Assembly (NCBI GenBank): GCA_036394575.1
Contig: DASWEY010000065.1
Coordinates: 1 to 63,125, forward strand
Reading direction: 5' to 3'
Length of the DNA stretch: 63,125 nt
Origin: UKL13-2 sp036394575
GTDB taxonomy: Bacteria; Pseudomonadota; Gammaproteobacteria; Burkholderiales; Usitatibacteraceae
Part shown: positions 1 to 7,352 of the stretch, in pieces
How the letters are laid out: the number at the start of each line of letters is the position of its first letter
How positions within the stretch are numbered: position 1 is the stretch's first letter
The notes under the pieces: generated by a model
What the model was told of the DNA's origin: nothing
The model's input: the letters and a program-made list of their open reading frames with translations, nothing else
Database searches by the model: none
Made by a program: the position numbers and the translations under genes

Positions 1-782
1 CTGCCGGTCCAGGCGCCCATCAGGCCGCGAAAATAGCCGATCATGCCGATGCCCGCTGCCGGCCCCATATTGATCAGGCCCAAGACATCGGCGGCGGTCT
101 CGTCGATGCGATCCGACCAGTAGCTCGCCATCCATTCCGGCTGTCCGGCCTTGCGCACGGCGGCATGCGTGACCTCGGCAATCTCTTTCAGCAAACCATC
201 ATCCGCGCCGAGAATATCGTGGCCGCCGGTTTCATGGCCGATGGTCGCCCAGCCCAGCAGGCCACCGCGCGCATGCGCCGGCGGCAGGCTCACCACGCCG
301 ATCGGAATCTTCAGTCCCAGCATCGCATCCACCGGCCAGGTGTAGGGGCCGGAATCCGGATTGCCCCATTTCACCAATGGCGGGATGACTTCAAAGTCCG
401 GCAGCTTGACGCCGACGCGGTCTTCCGCGCTGAGAAAACCATCGTAAAGATCGCCCACCACTTCCTGGAAGGCATCGGTGGCCAGCCCTTCATAATTCGC
501 CGCGTTCTGCAGCACCGCCTGCACCGCATCCCAGAACGGCGTGCCGTCGGGATGCTGCTGCAGCCATTTGAAATCATTCGGCGTCAGCGCTTTCACGTCC
601 GCCAGCAGCGGATCGAAATACGGCGCACGATAGGCCGGCGGCAAGGTGCCGCGCACCGGGGCCAGTGCTTTCTGAAGTGCCGCAACCATCTTCAAATCCG
701 CCGGACCTTTGGTGGTCGATTTTGCGGCGCTTAAACAATCGCTGGTGGCGGCCGCGAGGCCCTTGAGATTCAGTTTGGCCAT
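1..782 (-). CDS. Partial protein with an HExxxH motif, possible zinc-peptidase-like fold
   Basis: About 260 residues are visible; the C-terminus lies beyond the left edge. The ATG at 782 follows an AAGGAG box. No signal peptide is evident (MAKLNLKGLAAAT). Residues 183-188 read HETGGH and residues 227-232 read DETAAD. A His-Glu pair followed some 45 residues later by an acidic D/E-x-x-A-D segment is the layout of gluzincin peptidases, but those have HExxH and this has one extra residue between the histidines. A metal-binding site is therefore only a guess. The stretch after it is Gly- and Met-rich. I do not recognise the family. Confidence 0.7.
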   Translation of the reverse strand, partial: MAKLNLKGLAAATSDCLSAAKSTTKGPADLKMVAALQKALAPVRGTLPPAYRAPYFDPLLADVKALTPNDFKWLQQHPDGTPFWDAVQAVLQNAANYEGLATDAFQEVVGDLYDGFLSAEDRVGVKLPDFEVIPPLVKWGNPDSGPYTWPVDAMLGLKIPIGVVSLPPAHARGGLLGWATIGHETGGHDILGADDGLLKEIAEVTHAAVRKAGQPEWMASYWSDRIDETAADVLGLINMGPAAGIGMIGYFRGLMGAWTG

Positions 783-861
783 GATGTCTCCTTGCTGGCA
801 ATGCGTCGGTTGAGCGCGCGGTAAAACGCAATGCTCAAAATACGCCCAAGACAAAATGAAT

Positions 862-883
862 AACCCACCCGAGCGGGTGGGTT
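862..883. repeat. Family C hairpin, copy 1
   Basis: Perfect inverted repeat AACCCACCCG / CGGGTGGGTT with a two-base loop and no T-run. Three similar hairpins occur at 1149, 10317 and 22836. It lies upstream of the gene ending at the left edge and is not an obvious terminator. Confidence 0.6.
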
Positions 884-1148
884 GCTCGCCGGACCGTACC
901 GCGCGACACCGATTGACTTGTGACGGCCAACGTCGCGCCTGCAAAAATTCGGCTTCATGTCAGGCTTTGTCCGACTTCGTCAGGCTTGATGGCGCCGCGC
1001 ATTTTCAAGCGTGTCAGGCGCGCGGCGCGCGGGAACGGCTAAGGTATTTGCTTAGGCGAATACCGTATGCACCCGGCATGCAGCCGTTTGCTCGCCGCGC
1101 AACGCCACCAACCAGCGCATTCCCGCTCGGCAAAAAATCCGTTCATTT

Positions 1149-1167
1149 CCCACCCGGGCGGGTGGGG
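1149..1167. repeat. Family C hairpin, copy 2
   Basis: CCCACCCG / CGGGTGGG palindrome resembling copy 1. No T-run follows. It lies about 250 bases upstream of the PASTA-like gene. Confidence 0.5.
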
Positions 1168-1422
1168 ACAGATACTTGCGGCAGTCGCATCATTTCATTT
1201 CTTATCCGGCCAGAAAAAAAGAAAAAAACATCCGGGAATGGGGGACGCAATGACTGCCTGTGCAGCACCTGCGCATCTGAAGACCCGTGCAGCAGACGCG
1301 ATATTGCGCCGCGCCGCCAAAACCCAACCCAGGGCCGGTGAGAATTGGCGAACCCACGCGGTAAGCGCAAGCGCCGCGGCCGAGGCCGAATCAGCGTGAC
1401 CATCGCCCGGCCATATCCCGCC

Positions 1423-2082
1423 ATGAAGGCGACCGTCAATGCCGGTTGGCTCGGTGGCACTGCAACCACCATCATGCTTGCCATCGCCCTCACCCTGCAT
1501 GCCCAAGGGGCTGCGGAAGAGAGCAAATGTCTCGCCGATAATTTGAAGAAGAAGATCCTGACGGAGAGGAAAGTCCCCGATGTGCGCGGTTGCGAATACC
1601 AGCAGCTCGCAGCTGCTCTCAGGTTTGCCCATCAAACGCCCGCAATACAATTCGGGCCGTCCACAATGCCGGCCGGCAGGATATTCGAGCAGACCCCGGA
1701 CGCGGATTCTGCATGGGTACCCAGCACAAGAATAGGGTTGTCGGTTTCGGATGGCACCGCGCCGGACCGAACCGGCAACAGTTCCCAAGAAAACGCAACG
1801 ATCACAGCGCCGGACTCACAAAAAACGGCATGGTGGTTATGGATTGTGGCGGCCGGCGCCTTGCTGGCGGCGGCAATAACAATGGCCAGGGCCATCCGCA
1901 AATGGCGATGGCGAAGGCTGCTCAGAATAACGCCCTCGGTGGAACTGACCGGCAAATCGAGCGCCATGCCGATTGCGATGGCCGCACCGCCTCTGGGCCT
2001 GGACGCGCAACTCGAAATTGGCGAGGCCGCGCCGATCGGCCCGATACCCGTAAGCAAACTGGAGAAATCCGATGACAACTGA
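1423..2082 (+). CDS. PASTA-like membrane protein
   Basis: About 219 residues from the ATG at 1423. The N-terminus (MKATVNAGWLGGTATT, then a hydrophobic run ending ALTLHAQGAA) looks like a signal peptide. Residues around 50-115 resemble one PASTA repeat: VPDVRGCEYQQLAAAL, then a turn, then a segment ending RIGLSVSDG. PASTA domains bind peptidoglycan-type ligands in other proteins. A single membrane helix (WWLWIVAAGALLAAAITM) follows, then a basic cytoplasmic tail. The gene overlaps the next start by 11 bases, so the two are probably translationally coupled. Only one repeat and no kinase domain are present, so the role is unknown. Confidence 0.6.
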   Translation: MKATVNAGWLGGTATTIMLAIALTLHAQGAAEESKCLADNLKKKILTERKVPDVRGCEYQQLAAALRFAHQTPAIQFGPSTMPAGRIFEQTPDADSAWVPSTRIGLSVSDGTAPDRTGNSSQENATITAPDSQKTAWWLWIVAAGALLAAAITMARAIRKWRWRRLLRITPSVELTGKSSAMPIAMAAPPLGLDAQLEIGEAAPIGPIPVSKLEKSDDN

Positions 2083-2638
2083 AACCGTATGCCAGATCAG
2101 CGAGCTGCTCCCCGGCAAGTTCGCGCACATGGATGAAATCGTGAAAAACCAACTGCAAGGTGAAACAGATTCCAGCGGCGCCGGCATCCCCGGCTTCGTC
2201 TGGGGCGTCGTCAGCGCGAAAACCGCGGAATCGATTCACGAGGTGCTCGGCTACGACGTCATGGGGCTGCTGGCGCTGGCCTGGTGCTCGGCACACGAGC
2301 TTCAGGAATATACGGATATCTGCAAATACCCGCCGCGCAAGAAACTGACCGTGTTCCTCGGCGAACATAAAGTCGCGACCGAGGTGCACCCCATCATTTC
2401 CGTCTCCCTCGGCGCGGCCAAATTCCGGCCGCTGCGTTTCACCGTTGAGCTGGCCGCCGAGTTTCGCTCAGCCGAGCTGACCATACGCGACGGACACATC
2501 ATCGCCGTCGGCGCCGGCGATTGCGCCGTCAGCGCGCAGTTGAAGTACAACGACATCAAGCTGCACAAATCGAAATCGCGAAACGTGAAATTCTCGGCGC
2601 CGATGCCGCTGGGTGCCCCCGGTTTGGCGATAGGCTGA
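2072..2638 (+). CDS. Hypothetical protein coupled to the PASTA-like gene
   Basis: 188 residues without signal peptide or membrane segment. The ATG lies inside the end of the upstream gene (ATGACAACTGA). The sequence is evenly mixed alpha/beta in appearance, with a basic tail (KLHKSKSRNVKFS). No family was recognised. The coupling suggests that it works with the upstream membrane protein, perhaps at its cytoplasmic side; this is inference from gene order alone. Confidence 0.6.
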   Translation: MTTETVCQISELLPGKFAHMDEIVKNQLQGETDSSGAGIPGFVWGVVSAKTAESIHEVLGYDVMGLLALAWCSAHELQEYTDICKYPPRKKLTVFLGEHKVATEVHPIISVSLGAAKFRPLRFTVELAAEFRSAELTIRDGHIIAVGAGDCAVSAQLKYNDIKLHKSKSRNVKFSAPMPLGAPGLAIG

Positions 2639-2678
2639 ACGTCGGAAGGTAATTTTGCCGGCACGCGGATGCGAGATA

Positions 2679-2745
2679 CATGGGCCCCGGACTGCATCCG
2701 GGGCGACACTTTCCCTTAAGCACCCGTCATCCTGCTTGGGTCAAG
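2679..2745. repeat. Degenerate family A palindrome
   Basis: GGGCCCCGGACTGCATCCGG matches the right half of family A. A weaker trace of the left half (GTCATCCTGCTTGGGTC) follows it. The element sits between convergent genes. Confidence 0.5.
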
Positions 2746-2765
2746 TTAAGGCAAGTTAATGGCCT

Positions 2766-3284
2766 TCACCCCGGAATGCGCGTCATGTCCATGATCCAGT
2801 TGCATTCCCAAGTGCGGCCGCCGTCCGCCGAGAAGGCCTGCTCCCAGCGCGCGCTATCGGCGCCGATGTCCGACCATTTGTATTCGACCTTGATCGGCCG
2901 GCCGTCGAAGGTATCGTCGCCGGTGAAAATGCCGACGCCGTCGCGGAACCCGCCGACCACCGGCGGGGTGAGGTGGCCGGTGGCGGCATCGAGGCCGCCG
3001 GTCTGGTTGTCCAGCCAGTAGATGCTCCACTTGCCGGTCACCGGGCTGAAGACGCGGAACGACATGCCGACGAAGCCGGGCCGCCATTCGCGGGCGATGA
3101 AATCGTCGTAATTGCCGATGCCGCCGGGCAGCTTGCGCGCGTGGCCGACGGCTTCAAAGGTTTCCCAGTCGGTGCAGCCGGCCAGGCGCTTGACCAGACG
3201 CTGGTTGCGGATGAGCCAGTGGCCCATGTAAAAATCGAAATCGCCGGCGCCGTTGGTGTCTATCGTTGCGGGTCTGCTAGTCAT
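2766..3284 (-). CDS. DUF1579-like protein
   Basis: 172 residues from the ATG at 3284, chosen because AAGGA precedes it closely; the frame is open further upstream. The order of motifs (FDFYMGHW near the N-terminus, then an arginine-rich strand, then SIYWLDNQTGG, later WEQAFSADGGRTWECNWIMDMTR at the end) is that of small lipocalin-like proteins of the DUF1579 type. No signal peptide is present, so it is likely cytoplasmic. The function of the family is not established. It lies just downstream of the NIPSNAP operon on the same strand. Confidence 0.65.
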   Translation of the reverse strand: MTSRPATIDTNGAGDFDFYMGHWLIRNQRLVKRLAGCTDWETFEAVGHARKLPGGIGNYDDFIAREWRPGFVGMSFRVFSPVTGKWSIYWLDNQTGGLDAATGHLTPPVVGGFRDGVGIFTGDDTFDGRPIKVEYKWSDIGADSARWEQAFSADGGRTWECNWIMDMTRIPG

Positions 3285-3363
3285 ATCCGGTCCTTGTGCC
3301 TTTCTTGTGCCTTGTGTACAGGTTAAGTCTTGCGGCCGCCCCGGCGGCAAAGTGTGACCGCGC

Positions 3364-4212
3364 TCAGCGCAACTGCGATCGTGCCGTCGGCTCCAGCATC
3401 AGGCGCTCGGGCGGCGATTTGAGCTGCTGCAGCAATGCCGGCAGCACCTGCCCTTGCCATTGTTTCGATTGCGCGAGGCGGCGTTCATGTTCTTGAAACT
3501 GCGTGGCATTATCGAAACGCGCGAACCAGATCAGCACATGCTCGCCCACGCGCACCGGCAGCCTGGGAAAATTGTTTTCCGCAGGCTCGGTCTGGAACGC
3601 CGCGATGGGTGCGGCCCCGGCTGCGGTCATCGCCGGCTTCACTTCCTGCTCAAAGAAGCGAATGAAATCCGCACCAAGCGGCGCGTGCAGATAGTAGATC
3701 GTCGCCACCACGCGCGCATCCGGGCGCGCGACGGCGCCCACCGGCGCGCGGGCCGGCATGCCGGCTGCAAAGCCCGAGCCCGCCGCTAGCGGGCGCAGCA
3801 GCAATACATTCGAGGCATCGATCATCGTCGGATTAGCGGTGTCGCGATGCGCCTGCCAGACCGGCCCGCCGTAGAACGCGGTCAGAGCCGCGCCACGCGC
3901 CGGCATATCGGCAAAGCCGCGCATCCAGACGAAACGATCCGGCTGATCGGCATCGCGAAACTGGCCGATGATATGCATGCCCACCGCCTCCTGCGATTCT
4001 ATGAACTCACGATCGAACAGATCGATCAGCACATCGCGCTTGCCGGGGTAAAGCGTGTATTGCCGCAACTCGATGACGGCGCAGCAGGAATCGTTGCCGC
4101 CCCTATCGGGATTTACTGCCATGGAAACTCCTGGGTAAGTGAAAGCGAGGGCCGCCGCCAGACAGGCTGCAGCCAGGGAAAGTTTTGGAAGCATCTGGCG
4201 GCGCCGCATCAT
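3364..4212 (-). CDS. Exported NIPSNAP-family protein with two repeats
   Basis: 282 residues from the ATG at 4212; an internal ATG at 4194 is the other candidate. A signal peptide is clear (MLPKLSLAAACLAAALAF to SMA). Two ferredoxin-like NIPSNAP units follow. The first starts VIELRQYTLYPGKRDVLIDLF, and the second contains VVATIYYLHAPLGADFIRFF and WFARFDNATQFQEHERRL. NIPSNAP proteins are dimeric alpha/beta-barrel proteins without a settled activity. The gene starts 8 bases after the stop of the preceding NIPSNAP gene, so the pair forms an operon. The Lrp/AsnC gene divergent from the operon is the likely regulator. Confidence 0.75.
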   Translation of the reverse strand: MMRRRQMLPKLSLAAACLAAALAFTYPGVSMAVNPDRGGNDSCCAVIELRQYTLYPGKRDVLIDLFDREFIESQEAVGMHIIGQFRDADQPDRFVWMRGFADMPARGAALTAFYGGPVWQAHRDTANPTMIDASNVLLLRPLAAGSGFAAGMPARAPVGAVARPDARVVATIYYLHAPLGADFIRFFEQEVKPAMTAAGAAPIAAFQTEPAENNFPRLPVRVGEHVLIWFARFDNATQFQEHERRLAQSKQWQGQVLPALLQQLKSPPERLMLEPTARSQLR

Positions 4213-4220
4213 CCGCCGCT

Positions 4221-4568
4221 TCAAGCCGCGGCCCGGGGACGATCGCGCAACCCGTCGATGGTGGCCTCGTCGGCCGCAATGACGATGGTGGCGTAGCTGT
4301 CGATGCAATCCAGGATTGCCTCACGCGGGCCGTCGCGCCAGGCGCTGCTGCCATAGAAGGCCAGCTGGCTGGCATCGCGTTCGGCGGCGTCGGCATAGGC
4401 GCGAATCAGGTAATAGGCATTCTCGTCGGCGAGCGAAGCCCGCATCGCCACCACATCGGTGCCGTGCCGCAGGAGCATGGGCCGCACCTCGGCATTGGCG
4501 ATGCGGTCGAATTCGGCGCGTCGCTGCGGTTTCAGGTTATAGCTGCGGATTTCGATGATGCGCGGCAT
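4221..4568 (-). CDS. Small NIPSNAP-family protein
   Basis: 115 residues from the ATG at 4568, which follows a GGAGAGG box; the frame is open upstream but that part does not resemble the family. MPRIIEIRSYNLKPQRRAEF is the typical first strand and helix of a NIPSNAP domain, and YYLIRAYADAAERDASQLAFY is the typical second half. No signal peptide is present, so this copy is cytoplasmic while its operon partner is exported. The shared promoter region with the Lrp/AsnC gene is about 135 bases. Confidence 0.75.
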   Translation of the reverse strand: MPRIIEIRSYNLKPQRRAEFDRIANAEVRPMLLRHGTDVVAMRASLADENAYYLIRAYADAAERDASQLAFYGSSAWRDGPREAILDCIDSYATIVIAADEATIDGLRDRPRAAA

Positions 4569-4703
4569 GTTCGCCTCTCCGATTGTTGGGCGGTATGATT
4601 GAAGGCATATGCTATGGCCTTCGCGACGATTGCAACACCGCAATTCCAAGGCAATTTACGCCTTCGCCTTTATTTTCCAAACCGTTTTAGCGAAATCACA
4701 TTA

Positions 4704-5162
4704 ATGTTCGAACTCGACGCCCACGACCAGAAAATTCTCGCCCTGCTGCAGGAAAACGCCCGCCTCAGCTTCACCGAAATCGGCCGCCGGGTGCACCTCA
4801 CCGCGCCCGCCATCACCGAACGCGTAAAACGTCTGGAGGAAGCCGGCATCATCACCGGCTACGGGGCGCGCATCAATCTGCGCAAGCTGGGCTACAGCTT
4901 CGAGGCCTTCGTGCAGGTCACCGTCGAATCGCATGCGGCGCTCGACGCCTGGGCGGAATCGCATGCAGAGCTGCTGTCCCTGCACGCCACCACCGGCAGC
5001 CATTGCGCGATCATGCGGCTCGGCCTCACTTCGCCCGAGCATTTGCAGGCGCTGCTGGAATCGCTGGGCGAAATCGGCCGGACCACGACCTCGATGGTGC
5101 TGTCATCGACATTCGAGGATCGCAAACGCATACCGGGCGCCTATCTGAAGACCGCGAAGTGA
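4704..5162 (+). CDS. Lrp/AsnC-family transcriptional regulator
   Basis: 152 residues from the ATG at 4704; an earlier ATG at 4599 adds a segment foreign to the family. The N-terminal winged helix is typical (FELDAHDQKILALLQENARLSFTEIGRRV, then VKRLEEAGIITGY). The RAM effector-binding domain follows from about residue 65. Proteins of this kind sense amino acids or other small molecules and bind DNA as oligomers. It is divergent from the NIPSNAP operon and overlaps the next gene by 4 bases (GTGA), so it probably controls both sides. Confidence 0.85.
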   Translation: MFELDAHDQKILALLQENARLSFTEIGRRVHLTAPAITERVKRLEEAGIITGYGARINLRKLGYSFEAFVQVTVESHAALDAWAESHAELLSLHATTGSHCAIMRLGLTSPEHLQALLESLGEIGRTTTSMVLSSTFEDRKRIPGAYLKTAK

Positions 5163-5920
5163 AGGCGATCTTTCACTGCCGTTCGGTCTCGCCGTTTTTC
5201 ATCCGGTTCATCGTCATGGCGATGCTGGGCGGCGCGGCCCTTTCCAACGCCGCCGCGCAAAGCGGCGATGCCGGCAACGACAAGCCCGCCAACAAGCTCA
5301 CTCTCGGCGGCTACCATTTTGCCGACAGCGGCAATGCCGGCGATATCAACTGGCGGCACAGCAATGATTTCGGCGACACCTGGCTGGGCTACTACCATTC
5401 CGCGGCGCGCGAGGAGCATCAGGGCCGCGCCGGCTGGGACAACACCTTTACCTTCGACACGCTGCGCGTCACGCCGGCCGCGCAGATCGCTTCGCGCGGC
5501 TACCTCAATGGCAGCGTGAATGTCGAAACCGGCGACACCTGGTTTATCGGCGCCGGCTTCGGCCGCACCAATCTCAGGCCCAACTGGAACCTGAATTTCG
5601 ACCCCAACGATTCATGGGCCGTCTCCGGCGGCTGGCGCGGCGACGGCCGCTCATTCGCCCTGCAATGGATCCGCGACAATCGCGAGAACCCGGATGAGCG
5701 CCATCTTCATGCGATCTATCGCCAGGCGCTGGCGGGCGGCCAGCGTGCGACCCTGGATATCCTGCACAAGCGCGGCCTGGTCGACGGCGCATCGATCCAC
5801 AAAACCGGCGTGAGCTTCACCTACGACTGGCCGCGTTATTTTGTGCGCCTGGCTTACGACCCCAAAGTGAATTTCACCCCTGAAGATATGTGGCGGCTGG
5901 CGGTGGGGACGCGGTTTTAG
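5159..5920 (+). CDS. Probable outer-membrane beta-barrel protein
   Basis: 253 residues from a GTG that overlaps the regulator's stop (GTGA); an ATG at 5216 is a possible shorter start. A signal peptide is seen (FIVMAMLGGAALSNAAAQ). The mature part is built of short alternating strands rich in Gly, Trp, Tyr and Asn (LTLGGYHFADS, TWLGYYHSA, SWAVSGGWRGD) and ends in phenylalanine (GTRF), as outer-membrane barrels do. No named porin family was recognised. Coupling to the Lrp/AsnC gene suggests that the regulator's ligand may be the solute that it handles; that is inference. Confidence 0.6.
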   Translation: MKAIFHCRSVSPFFIRFIVMAMLGGAALSNAAAQSGDAGNDKPANKLTLGGYHFADSGNAGDINWRHSNDFGDTWLGYYHSAAREEHQGRAGWDNTFTFDTLRVTPAAQIASRGYLNGSVNVETGDTWFIGAGFGRTNLRPNWNLNFDPNDSWAVSGGWRGDGRSFALQWIRDNRENPDERHLHAIYRQALAGGQRATLDILHKRGLVDGASIHKTGVSFTYDWPRYFVRLAYDPKVNFTPEDMWRLAVGTRF

Positions 5921-6027
5921 GTCTTGTTGTCTGCGGCATCCAACGCACCAAGCGAAGAGTGCTGCGATACCGGCTCTTTCCGCTGGCCGGTCCGGGCGCC
6001 CATTTTGGAAACACAAAAAATAACGCT

Positions 6028-6113
6028 GTCATCCCGGCGCAGGCCGGGATCCAATTTTGGGTCTACGCGAGTGCGACGTAAATTGGGCCCCGGACTAAAT
6101 CCGGGGCGACAAC
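6028..6113. repeat. Family A palindrome, copy 1
   Basis: Two halves face each other: GTCATCCCGG..CCGGGATCC on the left and AATTGGGCCCCGGACTAAATCC on the right, together a palindrome of about 85 bases. It lies 48 bases before a family B copy, in the gap between two convergent genes. Confidence 0.75.
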
Positions 6114-6160
6114 TCTGGAATTGCGCGCATCTCAAACGCCGGCACATTCCACAATCAGAA

Positions 6161-6226
6161 ACGCAGAACGCCATTTGGCGCGGCTTTCCGGACATTTTTG
6201 CCCGGAAAGCCGCGCCAGTGCTTGAG
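6161..6226. repeat. Family B palindrome, copy 1
   Basis: Begins ACGCAGAACGCCATTTGGCG and ends GCCGCGCCAGTGCTTGAG; the middle contains CATTTTTGCCCGG. It lies just past the end of the GST gene at 6257. Confidence 0.75.
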
Positions 6227-6256
6227 TGTCACTTTCGCGCTTGAGAACGAGAACGA

Positions 6257-6913
6257 TCAGCCTTTCCAGTGCGGCGGATAGGTCTTGTCGAAATACGGCA
6301 GCGATTGAATGCGCTTCATCCACGCCTTCAACTTGGGCGGCACCAGGCTGAGCAGATCGTGGCCGGGCTTGCGGCTGTCGATGCGGCCGAGGAAGGCCAC
6401 ATAGGGATAGAGCGTGAAATCGGTCGCGCCGAGTTGCTTGCCGGCGAGGTAGTCCTGGTCGAGCCAGCCTTCGATGATCGCCAGTTGCGCGCCCATCGCT
6501 TTCTTCCACTCGCCAATCGCCGCCAGATCGGGGCCCTTGTCCCCAGCGCCGAACACCAGATCGAAAATCTGGCCGTTCAGCGGATCGATATGCGACAGCA
6601 CCTCGGCGGCGCGGCGGCGCGCGATGGCGCGGGCCTGCACATCCTTCGGCCATAGCGGCGCGCCGCTGTCCGGATAGCGGTCTTCCAGGTATTCGAGGAT
6701 GGCGCTGGATTCGTACATGGCGAAACCGTTGTCCACCAGGGCCGGCACCTGCTGGCGCGGATTGATGGCGAGGTATTCGGCGGTTTTCAGATCGCCGCCG
6801 TCGAAGGACATGCGCTTGGCCTCGTAAGGCAGTTTTTTGTGCTCGAGCGCGAGCCAGGTTTTCCAGGCGTAGGGAGAGCCGGAACCGAAATAGAAGGTGA
6901 TGGCTTGTGACAT
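6257..6913 (-). CDS. Glutathione S-transferase family protein
   Basis: 218 residues from the ATG at 6913, with GAGGAT upstream. The N-terminal thioredoxin-like domain shows ITFYFGSGSPYAWKTWLALE, the cis-proline segment QQVPALVDNG and the ESSAILEYL glutathione-binding stretch. The C-terminal helical domain contains LAGKQLGATDFTLYPYV, where the conserved Asp N-cap is kept. The enzyme would add glutathione to electrophiles or act as an isomerase; the substrate cannot be read from the sequence. It stands alone. Confidence 0.85.
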   Translation of the reverse strand: MSQAITFYFGSGSPYAWKTWLALEHKKLPYEAKRMSFDGGDLKTAEYLAINPRQQVPALVDNGFAMYESSAILEYLEDRYPDSGAPLWPKDVQARAIARRRAAEVLSHIDPLNGQIFDLVFGAGDKGPDLAAIGEWKKAMGAQLAIIEGWLDQDYLAGKQLGATDFTLYPYVAFLGRIDSRKPGHDLLSLVPPKLKAWMKRIQSLPYFDKTYPPHWKG

Positions 6914-7003
6914 AGCTTGATCCTCGACGTTAATGAGTGTGTTTGAGTATGTGAATATGTTGACCCGGATTCTAAATGAGTGGGGGCCGGCCGTATTCAA
7001 GGG

Positions 7004-7033
7004 CCTGCGCGGATAATTATCTCTCCGCGCAGG
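7004..7033. other. Perfect 10-base inverted repeat
   Basis: CCTGCGCGGA and TCCGCGCAGG are separated by a 10-base A/T-rich loop (TAATTATCTC). It lies about 90 bases upstream of the GST gene, so it may be an operator or the end of a lost transcript. Confidence 0.4.
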
Positions 7034-7187
7034 GTTCTCCTTCACCACCTCCGACTCACCCGAGGTAAGGACAGCACTCGAATTGCCCCGGCTCACCAAC
7101 AACGCGGCCACTGCTTAACACCCGCCGGCGCCGGCGGCCGCCCCGAAGGCGTCCGGTCGCATCAACCCATCGTCGACCCGGGCCGCA

Positions 7188-7325
7188 TTATTTCTTCCCG
7201 GTCTTGGCTTTGGCTTTGTCTTTATCCTTGGGCTTCCACAGCGGCAGCGAGGGGTTGTCCTTCACTTTTGCCGTCAGTTCGCCAAGATTGTTCGCTGGGA
7301 CGACGAGGTTTTTAGAAGCCCCCAA
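7188..7325 (-). pseudogene. Possible 3' remnant of a lost gene
   Basis: About 45 codons end in TAA at 7188-7190 and read like a natural protein tail: NLVVPANNLGELTAKVKDN, then PSLPLWKPKDKDKAKAKTG. In this frame an in-frame TGA stands immediately upstream and no start codon with a ribosome site is seen. The parent family was not recognised. It could also be a short leaderless gene. Confidence 0.3.
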
Positions 7326-7352
7326 TCACCGATCCGGATGACCGAAAGATCG

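Larger units (their letters stand above)
783..1422. other. 640-base gap with two family C hairpins
   Basis: No convincing gene is seen. The gap holds two G/C-rich hairpins of the same kind (862-883 and 1149-1167) and an A-rich stretch near 1213-1230. The downstream gene could begin as early as a TTG at 1345, but the added residues are Arg-rich and would precede a signal peptide. Confidence 0.5.
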
